NCBI GenBank assembly: GCA_051648405.1
Contig: JBOFFC010000159.1
Location: 124,001-188,000, forward strand
DNA length: 64,000 bases
Direction: 5' to 3'
Source: JBOFFC01 sp051648405
GTDB lineage: Bacteria; Planctomycetota; Planctomycetia; Pirellulales; Lacipirellulaceae
Part shown: positions 1-8,950 of the stretch, one piece after another
How the letters are laid out: the number at the start of each line of letters is the position of its first letter
Position numbering within the stretch: position 1 is the first letter of the stretch
Notes under the pieces: model-generated
What the model was told of the DNA's origin: nothing
What the model saw: the letters and a program-made list of their open reading frames with translations, nothing else
Database searches by the model: none
Made by a program: the position numbers and the translations under genes

Positions 1-814
1 CGCCGCTGGTGATCAGCAGGCCGAGCAGTCGGCACACGCGCGCGCCAATGAGCGTGCGGACGACGTTCTTCAGCCCCGGCGTGCGGAGCAGCGCGGTGTC
101 AACCATCCGCCGCCCGGCCGGAGTCACCCGCGCCGCAACGGCGCCGGCGACCGCGGCTGCGGCGAGCGCCCCCCACAACCACCAACGGACCCAGACCTCG
201 CCAGCGACCCCCAGCAGCAGCCGTGTGACGGTCGGCAGCGTGAGCTGATACTGCTCGAAGATCGAGGCGAACCGCGGCAGCACGAACACGACGAGTGTGC
301 CGATCACCGCCGTCGAGACGCACGTCAGCAGCACCGGGTAAACGAGCATCCCGCGCAGCGTGCGCGACAAGCGGAGGTCGGCTCGCTGGATCTCGGCGAG
401 CTGGGCGAGGACGTCGGCCATCTTGCCCGAGGCCTCCCCCGCGGCGACCGTCGCCGTGAAGGCCTCGTCGAACAGCTCGGGGTGCTTGCGCAGCGCGGCA
501 GAGAGGGTCGATCCGTTCGAGACGTCGTCGTGGGTCTGCGCCAGCAGCCGCGCCAGGTCCGCGCGCTGGCACTGCTTGTGGAGCGATTGGAGAGCGACCG
601 CCACGCTCACACCCGCCCCGGTCATCATCGCGAGCTGCGAAGTGAAGTGAACCCGGTCGCGAGGCGAGAACCGCTTCGGCAACCACGACGGCCGCGCCCC
701 CGCCTGTTGAGTTTGGGGATCGGCGCCGAACGACTGCAGCAGCGCCGCGACGCCGGCGGAGGGGGCGCCCTCGATCGCGAGCGCGGCGTTGCGGGGATTG
801 GCGGCTGTGGGCAT
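1..814 (-). CDS. Type II secretion / type IV pilus inner-membrane platform protein GspF/PilC (3' part outside window)
   Basis: The frame starts at an ATG at 814 and stays open to the left edge, so the C-terminus is missing. About 271 residues are visible. After an N-terminal segment of about 55 residues comes a T2SSF domain: a helical stretch (HFTSQLAMMTGAGVSVAVAL), then an EAFTATVAAGEASGKM motif typical of the family. A long hydrophobic segment follows (VYPVLLTCVSTAVIGTLVVF), then a second one after residue about 210. GspF/PilC is the polytopic membrane protein on which the assembly ATPase works during pseudopilus or pilus assembly. It lies 15 nt downstream of the GspE/PilB gene on the same strand and is the last visible gene of that operon. 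Whether the system secretes proteins or builds a pilus cannot be told from this gene. Confidence 0.9.
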   Translation of the reverse strand, partial: MPTAANPRNAALAIEGAPSAGVAALLQSFGADPQTQQAGARPSWLPKRFSPRDRVHFTSQLAMMTGAGVSVAVALQSLHKQCQRADLARLLAQTHDDVSNGSTLSAALRKHPELFDEAFTATVAAGEASGKMADVLAQLAEIQRADLRLSRTLRGMLVYPVLLTCVSTAVIGTLVVFVLPRFASIFEQYQLTLPTVTRLLLGVAGEVWVRWWLWGALAAAAVAGAVAARVTPAGRRMVDTALLRTPGLKNVVRTLIGARVCRLLGLLITSG

Positions 815-829
815 CGTTTAGTCGCTTGG

Positions 830-2581
830 TTAGTCGAACAGCGCAACACGCGCAACTTCTTCGAGGCTCGTCACCTCGCGGTCCGCCAGGTCGAGCCCGC
901 CGTCGAGCAGCGTCCTGTGCCCCGACGATCGGAGCCAGTCGCGGAGCGCGTCGCTGGTTGCGTCGCGCGCCACCAGACGTTTCAGCTCCGAATCGGCGGG
1001 GAGCACCTCGTAAATGCCCGTACGGCCCTTGAAGCCCGTGTCGTAGCAAAGCCGGCAACCCTCGCCACGCGAGAACTTGCGGTGGTGGTCCCCCTTGTAG
1101 TGCATCGCCTCGAGCATCTCGCTGGGGGCGAAATGTTGCGTGCGGCAATGGGGGCAGATCATCCGCACCAGCCGCTGCGCGAGCACGCCGACCAGCGCCG
1201 CCGCCAGCTTGTACGGCTCGACCCCCATGTCGACCAGCCGCGTCACGGCGCCGGCCGAGTCGTTGGTGTGGAGCGTGCTCAGCACGAGGTGACCGGTCAG
1301 CGCCGCCTGGACCGCGACCTTGGCGGTCTCGGCGTCGCGGATCTCGCCGATCATGACGATGTCCGGGTCCTGGCGGAGGATCGACCGCAGCGCCGACGCG
1401 AACGTGACCCCGCGGTGCGCGTCAACCTGCACCTGGTTGACTTGCTCGATCTGGTACTCGACCGGGTCCTCGACCGTCACGACGTTCGAGTGAACCGACT
1501 TGATCAGTTCGAGCGCCGAGTACAGCGTCGTCGTCTTGCCGCACCCCGTGGGGCCCGTCACCAGCACCAACCCGTGTGGCCGAGCGAGGATCTGCTTGAT
1601 GACGTCGAGCTCTCGGCGGGGGATCCCCAGCTCGTCGAGGTTGAACGTCAGGCGCTGCTTGTCGAGCACGCGGAGCACGACCTTCTCACCGACGACCGTC
1701 GGCAGCGTCGAGACGCGGAGGTCCACCTCCTTGCCATCGACGACCACCTGGCAACGGCCGTCCTGCGGTTTGCGCTGCTCGGCGATGTCGAGCTTCGCCA
1801 TGACTTTGATGCGCGACACCACCGCCGGGTAGATGTCGCGCCGTGGGCGGATCATCTCGACGAGTTGCCCGTCGATGCGGAACCGAACCACGCCGTGCTT
1901 GCGGCTCGGCTCGATGTGCATGTCGCTGGCGCCCTTGCGGATCGCCTGCAGGATCAGGTAGTTCACGAGGTTTACGACCGGGCTGCCGCCGACCATGTCT
2001 TGGACGGCGGTCAGGTCGATGTCGGTGATGTCGGCCTGCAGCTCGACGGCCGACTGGTCCATGTCGGCGGTCACGCTATCGACTTGGAAGTCTTCCTCGA
2101 ACGCTCGCAGGATCATCCGGTCGATCGACGCCTTGAACGCGAACACCGGTCGTGCGGTGAGCCCGGTCAGTCGTTCGACAAGGTCGAGCCGGTCGAGGTC
2201 CTGCGGGTCGTCGGTGGCGATCGTCAGCTCGTCGCGGACCCGGAACAGCGGCAGGAGGGTGTTGCGTTCGCACACGTCGCGCGAGACCAGCGCGATCGCC
2301 AAGGGGTCGAGCAACCCCTCGCGGAGCTTGAGCGCCGGGACGCCGAGCTGCGCCGCGACGTGCGGCAGCAGATCGTCCTCGGTGGCGACCCCCATTTCGA
2401 GGAGCGTCTCGCCGAGCTTCATGCCGCGCTTCGCCTGCAGCTCGAGCGCCGCCGCGAGCGCCTCGGGCGAGACGAGGTTCTCTCCCAGCAGTCGCTGCCC
2501 CAGCAACCGCGCGCCCCCCTTCGCCGGCGCGGGGGTAGTGCGCGGCGCTTCGACGTTCGGTTCGAGCAGGGTGGCGGTCAT
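830..2581 (-). CDS. Type II secretion / type IV pilus assembly ATPase GspE/PilB
   Basis: A 583-residue ATPase powering pseudopilus or pilus extension in the cytoplasm. Residues about 25-170 form an MshEN/T2SSE N-terminal domain (LLGQRLLGENLVSPEALAAA). The ATPase core shows Walker A GPTGCGKTT at 343-351, an Asp-box EDPVEYQ near 371, Walker B DIVMIGEIRD near 407-416 and the His-box STLHTND near 435. A four-cysteine zinc motif (CPHC at 476-479, CRLC at 509-512) is complete, as in GspE/PilB and not in retraction ATPases such as PilT. The ATG at 2581 was chosen because the protein homology begins there. The frame is open upstream through the STAS gene but reads as arginine-rich antisense-like residues. 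GspF follows 15 nt downstream and the STAS gene lies 10 nt upstream, so the genes are probably co-transcribed. Confidence 0.95.
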   Translation of the reverse strand: MTATLLEPNVEAPRTTPAPAKGGARLLGQRLLGENLVSPEALAAALELQAKRGMKLGETLLEMGVATEDDLLPHVAAQLGVPALKLREGLLDPLAIALVSRDVCERNTLLPLFRVRDELTIATDDPQDLDRLDLVERLTGLTARPVFAFKASIDRMILRAFEEDFQVDSVTADMDQSAVELQADITDIDLTAVQDMVGGSPVVNLVNYLILQAIRKGASDMHIEPSRKHGVVRFRIDGQLVEMIRPRRDIYPAVVSRIKVMAKLDIAEQRKPQDGRCQVVVDGKEVDLRVSTLPTVVGEKVVLRVLDKQRLTFNLDELGIPRRELDVIKQILARPHGLVLVTGPTGCGKTTTLYSALELIKSVHSNVVTVEDPVEYQIEQVNQVQVDAHRGVTFASALRSILRQDPDIVMIGEIRDAETAKVAVQAALTGHLVLSTLHTNDSAGAVTRLVDMGVEPYKLAAALVGVLAQRLVRMICPHCRTQHFAPSEMLEAMHYKGDHHRKFSRGEGCRLCYDTGFKGRTGIYEVLPADSELKRLVARDATSDALRDWLRSSGHRTLLDGGLDLADREVTSLEEVARVALFD

Positions 2582-2591
2582 GGTCGATTGG

Positions 2592-2927
2592 TCAGCGTGC
2601 GAACTGAGCCACGGCCTCCTTCGTCGTTTGGAACGACAGAAACCGCTCGCCCACGCCCGTCGCGAGCAGGATGTCCGCGCACAGCGGCGACAGCCCCGCA
2701 AGGTTGGCTGCGCCACCGCGATCCGACAGCGACTCGGCGACGTCGAGCAGGGCCTCGCAGCCGCCGCCGTTCACCAGCGGCACGGCCGACAGGTCGATCA
2801 CCACTTGCGGTCGCCCTCCTTTGGGGAGCTCCGCGACACGCGATCGCAGCACGTCCCCGGTGTCGGTGTCGAGCGCCGTGTCGAGCGTCATCACCGTGAC
2901 GGCGCCTTGAGTGGTGGTTTTCAGCAC
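2592..2927 (-). CDS. STAS-domain protein (anti-sigma factor antagonist-like)
   Basis: A 111-residue single-domain STAS protein. The order is beta-strands (VLKTTTQGAVTVMTLDTAL), the central QVVIDLSAVPLVNGGGCEAL segment, and C-terminal helices. STAS proteins of this size bind anti-sigma or switch kinases, and are switched by phosphorylation of a Ser/Thr in the loop after the central strand. Here the loop reads PLVNGGGCEAL, with no obvious Ser or Thr where SpoIIAA has its phosphoserine, so the classical switch may be absent. The start is taken as GTG at 2927, preceded by a GAAGG sequence; no ATG fits the start of the domain. It is sandwiched between a histidine kinase (29 nt upstream) and the GspE/PilB gene (10 nt downstream), which suggests a regulatory role in pilus or secretion assembly. 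That role is inferred from position only. Confidence 0.8.
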   Translation of the reverse strand: MLKTTTQGAVTVMTLDTALDTDTGDVLRSRVAELPKGGRPQVVIDLSAVPLVNGGGCEALLDVAESLSDRGGAANLAGLSPLCADILLATGVGERFLSFQTTKEAVAQFAR

Positions 2928-2956
2928 GGCGACGACCTTCGGTCGGGGAGCGCCAG

Positions 2957-4759
2957 TCAGGCGACCGGCAGGGTGACCGTGAACGTGCTCCCCTCGCCCA
3001 GCGAGCTGGTGAGCGTCACGTCGCCGCGGTGGAGCCGGGCGATCTCCCGCGCGAGCGGTAGACCGAGGCCCGTGCCGACCTCGTCCTGGACGGCGGGGTT
3101 CGCGCTGCGGAAGAATTTCTCGAAGACGCGCTCGCACTCGTCGGCGGCGATCCCGACGCCCGTGTCGCGGACTTCGAACTCGAGCGTTTCCCCCTTGCGG
3201 GCGGCGGCCAGCGCGATCGTCCCGCCGACGGGGGTGTACTTCGCGGCGTTGCCGAGCAGGTTCACGAGGAGGCTCGAGACCTTGTCCTTGTCGAGCGACG
3301 CCTCGCCGAGTTTCTCGGCCAGGGACGTCTCGAACTTCAACGACTTGGCGCGAGCCAGCGGGCGGACCTTCTCGGCCGCTTCCTCGACGAGTCGCCGCAC
3401 GTCCGTGTTCTGCCGCGTGACGCCGAGCGAGCCGACCTCGAGGCTGCTGATCGACAACAGGTCGTCGACGAACCGCGCCAGGCGAGTGGCCTCGGCGTTG
3501 ATCGTGTTGCAGAACTCCTTCTGCTGTTCGACGTCGCCGATGTCGCAGGTGCTGAGCGTCTCGGCGTAGGCCTTGATGTTCGCCAGCGGTGTGCGGAGCT
3601 CGTGCGTGGCCGTGTCGATGAATTGGTCGCGTGACTTCTCGGCGAGCTTCTGCTGCGTCACGTCGCGGACGGCCCAGACGTGGCCCGGCTCGCCGCGCAG
3701 CGGTAGGCGCTCGACACGCAGCGTGCGGCTCTCGGCGCCGACGGCGAGCGTCGCCTCGGTGACGACGCGGGCCTGGGGGCCGGCGTCGAATTTGCCTGCC
3801 GTCGCGGGTGTCAGCCTGGCGAGCGTCTCGACGAACGGGTCGTTCGCGAGGCTGTCGGCGTCTCCGAGGAGCGCGGCGACTGCCCGGTTGGCGAAGTCGA
3901 TGCGTCCCTCGGCGTCGGTGACGACGATCCCCTCGGCGAGGCTGGCGAGCGCGGCGTCGACCTTGCCCGACCCCCGCGGCGTGACCTCCACCTGTTCACC
4001 ACCGCGACGTTCGCCGTCTGCGAGCGCAGCCCGCAGTGTTTCGACGTACGCCACCGCCTGGTTCCAGCCCACGGCCGCGATGCCGGTGGGAGCCACTCGC
4101 TCGAAGTCAGGGGCTTCGCCGTACGGGGTCCGCGCCACCCGGGCGAGTGACGCCTCGAGGCTCGCGACGGGCTGCGTCATTCGCGCTAGCATCCATCCAC
4201 CAGCCAAAATCATCAGCGTGGGAGTGAGGATCGCTAGCGGCGCGTAGTGGGCGAACTCCAGCAGCGTCCCGGCGAGCCCCGGCTCGACCAGGGCGAGTCG
4301 CAGCGTGCCGAGCGGCTTGCCACCGGCTTGCATCGGGGCGTGGTACTCGTTGACCGCGTTGCCGACCGAATCGGCGTAGCGGACGCCATCGACCTCGCCC
4401 CAGCGGAGTTGGTCCCCGGTCATCTCGAGCGCCACGGCGCTGATCAGCGACCGATCCGTGTGGGCGAGGAATCGTCCGTCGGGGCCGACGACGGCCGCGA
4501 ACGCGAGACGCCCCTCGGCCTTCGACTGGTCGAGTAGTTGCTGAATGTGCTTGCCGTCGTTGCGGAGCGAGTCCATGCGGACCGCGGCGGCGAGGCGGCC
4601 AACGTTCGCGAGCGACCCCTCCGTCGCGTGGGTGGCCAGCAGGGAACGCGCGGCGAAGAACGAACCGGCAGAGAGCGACGCGACCGCGGCCAGGCTGAAC
4701 AGGAGGAACAGCCCGACCACGCGACGTGGCAGGCCGAGTTGTGCGGCGGGACGGATCAT
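2957..4759 (-). CDS. Membrane sensor histidine kinase with PAS domain
   Basis: A 600-residue two-component sensor kinase. A transmembrane helix at about 14-36 and a second at about 173-193 bracket a periplasmic sensor region of about 135 residues. A HAMP-like linker follows, then a PAS domain at about 270-365 (EGIVVTDAEGRIDFANRAVA). The HisKA dimerisation helix carries the phospho-acceptor His386 in ATHELRTPL. The ATPase domain has an N box (LLVNLLGNAAKYTP), a G1 box (DTGVGIA) and a G2 box (GTGLGL). The ATG at 4759 was preferred because the hydrophobic N-terminus starts there and it sits just past the end of the response-regulator gene (38 nt). It follows a single-domain response regulator and precedes the STAS gene in a pilus/secretion operon, so its cognate partner is probably that regulator. 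Confidence 0.92.
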   Translation of the reverse strand: MIRPAAQLGLPRRVVGLFLLFSLAAVASLSAGSFFAARSLLATHATEGSLANVGRLAAAVRMDSLRNDGKHIQQLLDQSKAEGRLAFAAVVGPDGRFLAHTDRSLISAVALEMTGDQLRWGEVDGVRYADSVGNAVNEYHAPMQAGGKPLGTLRLALVEPGLAGTLLEFAHYAPLAILTPTLMILAGGWMLARMTQPVASLEASLARVARTPYGEAPDFERVAPTGIAAVGWNQAVAYVETLRAALADGERRGGEQVEVTPRGSGKVDAALASLAEGIVVTDAEGRIDFANRAVAALLGDADSLANDPFVETLARLTPATAGKFDAGPQARVVTEATLAVGAESRTLRVERLPLRGEPGHVWAVRDVTQQKLAEKSRDQFIDTATHELRTPLANIKAYAETLSTCDIGDVEQQKEFCNTINAEATRLARFVDDLLSISSLEVGSLGVTRQNTDVRRLVEEAAEKVRPLARAKSLKFETSLAEKLGEASLDKDKVSSLLVNLLGNAAKYTPVGGTIALAAARKGETLEFEVRDTGVGIAADECERVFEKFFRSANPAVQDEVGTGLGLPLAREIARLHRGDVTLTSSLGEGSTFTVTLPVA

Positions 4760-4796
4760 GAACTGCGCCCGGCGAGGGGGTGTGGCCGGACCGACG

Positions 4797-5183
4797 TCAA
4801 ACGGGGACGGCAAGCAACCGGTCGGCTGTCTCGGCGAGGTGGGCGGGGCTAAACGGCTTGAGCAACAGCTCGGTGACTCCGTGCTCCGACCGGACGCGGT
4901 CAATCTCGAGTTCGAGCCCCTTGGCGGTCAGCAGCACGATCGGCGTCCCGGCGAACCCGTAGAGCGAGTTCAATCGTGAGCAGAGCTCAAGCCCCGTCAT
5001 GCGGGGCATCTGCTGGTCGGTGACCACCAGGTCAAATCGCCGCTTCTGAGCGAGCTCCCACGCCTCTTGTCCGTCGCGGGCGCCGGTGACGTTGAAGCCG
5101 TGACGGGCGAGCGTGAACGAGATGACCCGCGCCAGCGCCGCGTTGTCCTCGGCTACGAGCAAGTGCTTCGGTTCAAGTGACAT
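4797..5183 (-). CDS. Single-domain response regulator (CheY-like)
   Basis: A 128-residue receiver domain with no output domain. The acidic pair is E12/D13, the phospho-acceptor is D56 (VVTDQQMP), the conserved Thr is T86 and the conserved Lys is K109 (ELLLKPF). Stand-alone receivers act by protein-protein contact, for example on motors or as phosphorelay intermediates. It is encoded 38 nt upstream of a histidine kinase and 48 nt downstream of a major pseudopilin, in an operon that also holds the assembly ATPase and GspF. A role in controlling pilus or secretion activity, similar in principle to PilG/PilH-type regulators, is therefore plausible but unproven. Confidence 0.92.
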   Translation of the reverse strand: MSLEPKHLLVAEDNAALARVISFTLARHGFNVTGARDGQEAWELAQKRRFDLVVTDQQMPRMTGLELCSRLNSLYGFAGTPIVLLTAKGLELEIDRVRSEHGVTELLLKPFSPAHLAETADRLLAVPV

Positions 5184-5231
5184 GAGTCGCGCGGGGTGGT
5201 GGAGTCAATGTTCGGGGCGGCTCGGCTCGCG

Positions 5232-5657
5232 TCAGAACGCGCTGTACGTCGTTACGGTGTCGCTGCTCATCGCCGTCGAGTTGGACAGGAACGTGCCGTT
5301 GGTCGTGTTGAAGATCCAGCCCGTCGTGTTGTCGGCCGTCGTGGTGGCGCCGGTCACGGGTTTGATCAGGTCGTCCTTGACCCCCACGGGGGACTTGGGG
5401 AACGCCCCCCGCAGGTACGGGGTGAGTGCGGTCTTGAAGTTGGCGCCACCCGCGGCGCACGGCGGCAGCGCCCCGGCGTTCTGCGCCGCGTACATCTCGA
5501 TCGAGTCGCGGATGACCGACAGCGTTTGCTTGAGGCCGTTGTCGGTTGCAGACCCCGAAGTGTTGAGCAGCTTCGGCGCGGCGACCCCCGCCAAGATCCC
5601 CAGGATCATGATCACGACAACGAGCTCGATCAGCGTGAACGCGGCGCGGCGATTCAT
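5232..5657 (-). CDS. Major pseudopilin, GspG-like
   Basis: A 141-residue protein with a short basic leader (MNRRAA), then FTLIELVVVIMILGILAG, the class III (type IV pilin) signal and N-terminal helix. Glu5 of the mature form is present. Position -1 is Ala rather than the usual Gly, which prepilin peptidases tolerate and which recurs elsewhere in this window. The remainder (SIEMYAAQNAGALPP, later TALTPYLRGAFPKSPVG) matches the pseudopilin pattern of a helix followed by a processed peptide-like loop, as in GspG. It heads the minus-strand operon with the response regulator, kinase, STAS protein, ATPase and GspF, and is the likely structural subunit of that apparatus. Confidence 0.88.
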   Translation of the reverse strand: MNRRAAFTLIELVVVIMILGILAGVAAPKLLNTSGSATDNGLKQTLSVIRDSIEMYAAQNAGALPPCAAGGANFKTALTPYLRGAFPKSPVGVKDDLIKPVTGATTTADNTTGWIFNTTNGTFLSNSTAMSSDTVTTYSAF

Positions 5658-5912
5658 GGTTACTATCCCGGAGACTCAATGGTGGTCGTTTTGGTCGTTC
5701 CGCACCCTGGCCGGGTGGGCGCAGGTCTCGGCAACGGCAAAGCGTACGTCACGGATCGCCGGGCCGCGGTCCGCGATTCGCCGCGATCGTACGATTCGCG
5801 GTCTCCGTTCAGCCTCGCGCAAATCGGCGCCACCGCTTCAACCGTCAAACGCGTTACGCGTCGCGCCCGCGGCGCGGCCGCCCGTCGTCCGCTGGCGGGT
5901 GAGCTAAGTTTG

Positions 5913-7646
5913 ATGAGCACTTCGCCTCACGTCATGCCTCTGCCGGATCGTTTTGTGCCGCTCGCTGTCGGTCCCGTCGATCGATTAATTGCCCCGGCTG
6001 TCGAGCGGTTCGCGGCTCGTTGGGGGGGGGCGCTCGCGTCACCGGTGACGGTCTGGCGGAAAGTCATCGACGCCCCCCTCTGGGTAGAGCTGGGTCCGAT
6101 CACGCCCGACGCGTCGGTCGATGTTCGCCTCGTCGCGCTAGAGGCCCTGATTGCCGACGCGTCGGTCGGCGGCCCGAGCGTGATCCGCCAAGCGTGGATC
6201 GACGAGGCGCGCAAGCTCGGCGAACCCGTCGTGCGTCCCTTGACCGACGGGTGGCGCGCGGTCGTGACGTCTATCCAAGACGGTGGCGACGTCTACGCGT
6301 TCTCCGCGGTTTGCCCCGAGGCCGACGATCGCGCCCTGGGTCGACTCGCCGCCGCTGCGCAAGGGGAGTGGCAACGGTCCGAACTGGTCAACGAACTCGA
6401 GCGCGAGAACGACTCGTTCGCCGCGCAGCTCGCCTCGGACCTCGAAGAGCTCTCGTTCCTACGCTCGATGGTCGATCGCCTCGGTGACGTCCCCGCGGAC
6501 GGCGAGCTGCAGGGGATGACGGCGCGCACGCTCCCGGTGCTCAACGAGACGGTGCGGGCCGAGTGCCTCGCCTATGTGAAAGCGGAGTCGGAAAAGGCCG
6601 ACGCCGATCGCGGGCGCCCCGCGTCCCGCGTGGCGTTCCGCCTCGGTCCGAGTGACCTACCGAACGCCACGATTGCAGCGATCGCCGAGCTCTACGGCGC
6701 ACGATCGGCGCAGACCCCGTTGGTGCGGAACTGGTCGGGAGACGATATCACGAGCGCCAGCGAGCCCGCGATCGAGGGTGTGCGGTCGATCGCGATGGCC
6801 CCCCTGTCGTCAGGCGCGAAGCTGCTGGGGTGGATCGTCGCCGTCAACCGCCAGGCGCCGAGCGTGCCCCTCCCGGAGACTCCCTGGCAACTCGCCAGCG
6901 ACGAGTTCGGCAGCGGCGAAGCGACGCTGCTCGCGACCACCGCGTCGGTCCTGGCGATGCACGCCGCGAACCTCGAGATGCTCCGCGAAAAAGAGCAGAT
7001 TATGGTCAGCGTCGTCCGGTCGCTCGTGTCGGCGATCGAAGCCAAGGACCCTTACACCTGCGGTCACAGCGAGCGCGTCGCCCTGTTCGCTCGACGCCTA
7101 GCGCAGGAACTCGACTACACCGAGGAAGCGAGCGAACGGCTCTACCTGGCGTCGCTGCTCCACGACGTGGGCAAGATCGGCGTCGCCGACGCCGTGCTGA
7201 AGAAGGAGGGCAAGCTCACCGACGAGGAGCATCGCGAGATCAGCAAGCACCCCGACGAGGGGTGGGCGATCCTTTGCGACCTGCAACAGCTCCGCTACGT
7301 CCTCCCCGGCGTTCTGCACCACCACGAGCGCTGGGACGGACGCGGATACCCCGATAAACTCGCCGGCGTCGCGATCCCGCTCGACGGCCGGGTGCTGGCC
7401 GTGGCCGACGCGTACGACGCGATGACTTCCGACCGACCGTACCGCATGGGGATGCCGAGCGAGAAGGCCGAGGCGATCCTCCGCGAAGGAGCGGGTGCCC
7501 AGTGGGACCCGACCTGCGTTGAGGCGTTCTTTGCCTGTCGGGAAGACCTCCACCGCATCCAGAGCGAGTACACGCAGCGCGAGCGGCCGAAGCGGAGCCC
7601 GCAATCAGTGCCGGTGGAGCTTGTCCGAAGGTCGGGCGAATTCTAA
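5913..7646 (+). CDS. HD-GYP domain protein (probable cyclic di-GMP phosphodiesterase)
   Basis: A 577-residue cytoplasmic protein. Residues about 30-350 have no clear family assignment; about 205-350 looks like a GAF-type sensor fold (RSIAMAPLSSGAKLLGWIVAV). A coiled-coil-like stretch is seen near 155-185. The C-terminal HD-GYP domain shows HDVGKIG (His417, Asp418), the HHHERWDGRGYP signature at about 469-480 and ADAYDAMTSDRPYR. Enzymes with these residues hydrolyse cyclic di-GMP to pGpG or GMP. The start at ATG 5913 is the first methionine before recognisable protein sequence. It is transcribed between the two minus-strand pilin operons, divergent from one and convergent with the other (20 nt from the 427-residue pilin gene). 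This suggests second-messenger control of pilus or surface behaviour. Confidence 0.9.
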   Translation: MSTSPHVMPLPDRFVPLAVGPVDRLIAPAVERFAARWGGALASPVTVWRKVIDAPLWVELGPITPDASVDVRLVALEALIADASVGGPSVIRQAWIDEARKLGEPVVRPLTDGWRAVVTSIQDGGDVYAFSAVCPEADDRALGRLAAAAQGEWQRSELVNELERENDSFAAQLASDLEELSFLRSMVDRLGDVPADGELQGMTARTLPVLNETVRAECLAYVKAESEKADADRGRPASRVAFRLGPSDLPNATIAAIAELYGARSAQTPLVRNWSGDDITSASEPAIEGVRSIAMAPLSSGAKLLGWIVAVNRQAPSVPLPETPWQLASDEFGSGEATLLATTASVLAMHAANLEMLREKEQIMVSVVRSLVSAIEAKDPYTCGHSERVALFARRLAQELDYTEEASERLYLASLLHDVGKIGVADAVLKKEGKLTDEEHREISKHPDEGWAILCDLQQLRYVLPGVLHHHERWDGRGYPDKLAGVAIPLDGRVLAVADAYDAMTSDRPYRMGMPSEKAEAILREGAGAQWDPTCVEAFFACREDLHRIQSEYTQRERPKRSPQSVPVELVRRSGEF

Positions 7647-7666
7647 CCGCCAACGCGCCCTCCCGC

Positions 7667-8950
7667 TCAGCGGCTCGCCTTGAGGAAACTCCCCGGCAGC
7701 GCCCGCACACCCGGTCCCGCGCTGAACCCCGGCGGGGGGTAGTCGATCGCGTAGCGTTGATGAGTGATCGTCAGAGTCTGGTTGGCCTGGACGAACGCGC
7801 TGCCGGCCATGAGTGCCCCAACGAAGTCGCTGTTGTCGGTGATCCGCGCTTGGCCGGTGACGTAGACGAGCCCCTCAATCCGCGACGGGTAGCTGTCGCT
7901 CGTGTCGCTGTCGGTCAGACTCAGGTACGGCGCCCCCGGCGGGTTGAAGTTAACCCCACCCCCCTCGCTCAGGGTACGGCTATTGGTCAGCAGTTGGGCC
8001 ATGTCGAAGCGGAACGTCGCGCCATCGACCATCAGGCTCGGGTAGTTCGGCCCCAGGGGTTGCATGTGGACCACGTCGGTGATCCCTGACGACGGCCCGG
8101 GGTTGAGCAGCACGAGCGTCCCCAGGACTCGGCTGCCGGAGATGCTCAGGTTCTGCCCTTCGCAATCAATGACGTAGATCCCCCACGGGTTCGCGTCGCC
8201 ATACGGGTTGTGCTGCGGACTAAGGAGCCGACCGAGCATGGTCCTCGTCCCGAACACGTTGGTGATCGCAGAAATCGGGATCCAAGTGCCGCGCTTCTGG
8301 TACCAGTCGAACACGTGCTCCCCGGGGGCGCGGAGCGGATCGACCGACTCGTACCTGCCGGCGTTGTAGTTCCCGCCGTTCGCGGACCCGACCGTGTCGA
8401 TGTCGATATCGCTCTGGGCGCTCGAAAGCTCCGCGTAGTCGTTCGAGTGCGCGAACCCCGAACCCGCAAGGCGAGCGCCGCTCTCGATCTGCAAGAACTG
8501 GTCGGCGAACACCCCCGCACCAAGGCATGACACGCCGACTTCCCCCGACGGCTCGACATCGACTTGCTCGACTGCCACCGCCGTCAGGCCGTAGCCGGTG
8601 ACGACTACCGTCGCGTGGTCGCGCGGGTCGTCGGCGAGGTCGCTGTCAACGTCGCTAACCCGCCATTTGAAGTAGCCGATGCCGAGCAACACCTGCGGTT
8701 GCTCCTCGCAGCAAACGAGCGTCGTCCGCCAGTCGGGGTCGTTGTTGAGCACGTTCAGCGCGTACTCGATCCCCGACATCGCCGCCCGTCGAGCGTTGCG
8801 TACGTCTTCCGTCGTCGCCGCGTCGCGGAGCTCGACTCGCCCGAGGCTCATCGCCGCCAGCGCCGTCATCCCCACGACGAGCGACGCCCCGAGAACGACA
8901 ACGTACACCGACCCGCGGCGACGGACCGAGCGTTTCGACAGGGCGTTCAT
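7667..8950 (-). CDS. PilX/GspK-like minor pseudopilin
   Basis: A 427-residue protein. A basic leader (RRRG) is followed by a hydrophobic helix SVYVVVLGASLVVGMTALAA, then an amphipathic stretch (DVRNARRAAMSGIEYALNVL) as in PilX_N and GspK proteins. The mature N-terminus has no Glu5, which is also characteristic of GspK. The long C-terminal part is Gly/Asn/Ser-rich and beta-rich, with a late segment (YPSRIEGLVYVTGQARITDN) suggesting a beta-helix or jelly roll. I do not recognise a named domain there. It overlaps the upstream PilV-like gene by 4 nt (ATGA), so the two are translationally coupled. It ends the four-gene minor pilin operon. Confidence 0.75.
   Translation of the reverse strand: MNALSKRSVRRRGSVYVVVLGASLVVGMTALAAMSLGRVELRDAATTEDVRNARRAAMSGIEYALNVLNNDPDWRTTLVCCEEQPQVLLGIGYFKWRVSDVDSDLADDPRDHATVVVTGYGLTAVAVEQVDVEPSGEVGVSCLGAGVFADQFLQIESGARLAGSGFAHSNDYAELSSAQSDIDIDTVGSANGGNYNAGRYESVDPLRAPGEHVFDWYQKRGTWIPISAITNVFGTRTMLGRLLSPQHNPYGDANPWGIYVIDCEGQNLSISGSRVLGTLVLLNPGPSSGITDVVHMQPLGPNYPSLMVDGATFRFDMAQLLTNSRTLSEGGGVNFNPPGAPYLSLTDSDTSDSYPSRIEGLVYVTGQARITDNSDFVGALMAGSAFVQANQTLTITHQRYAIDYPPPGFSAGPGVRALPGSFLKASR

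Noticed and set aside
482..2899. An 805-codon open frame on the plus strand opposite GspE
   Set aside because: It is Arg/His-rich with no family pattern and is the antisense of the clearly coding GspE/PilB and STAS genes; long antisense frames are common in high-GC DNA.
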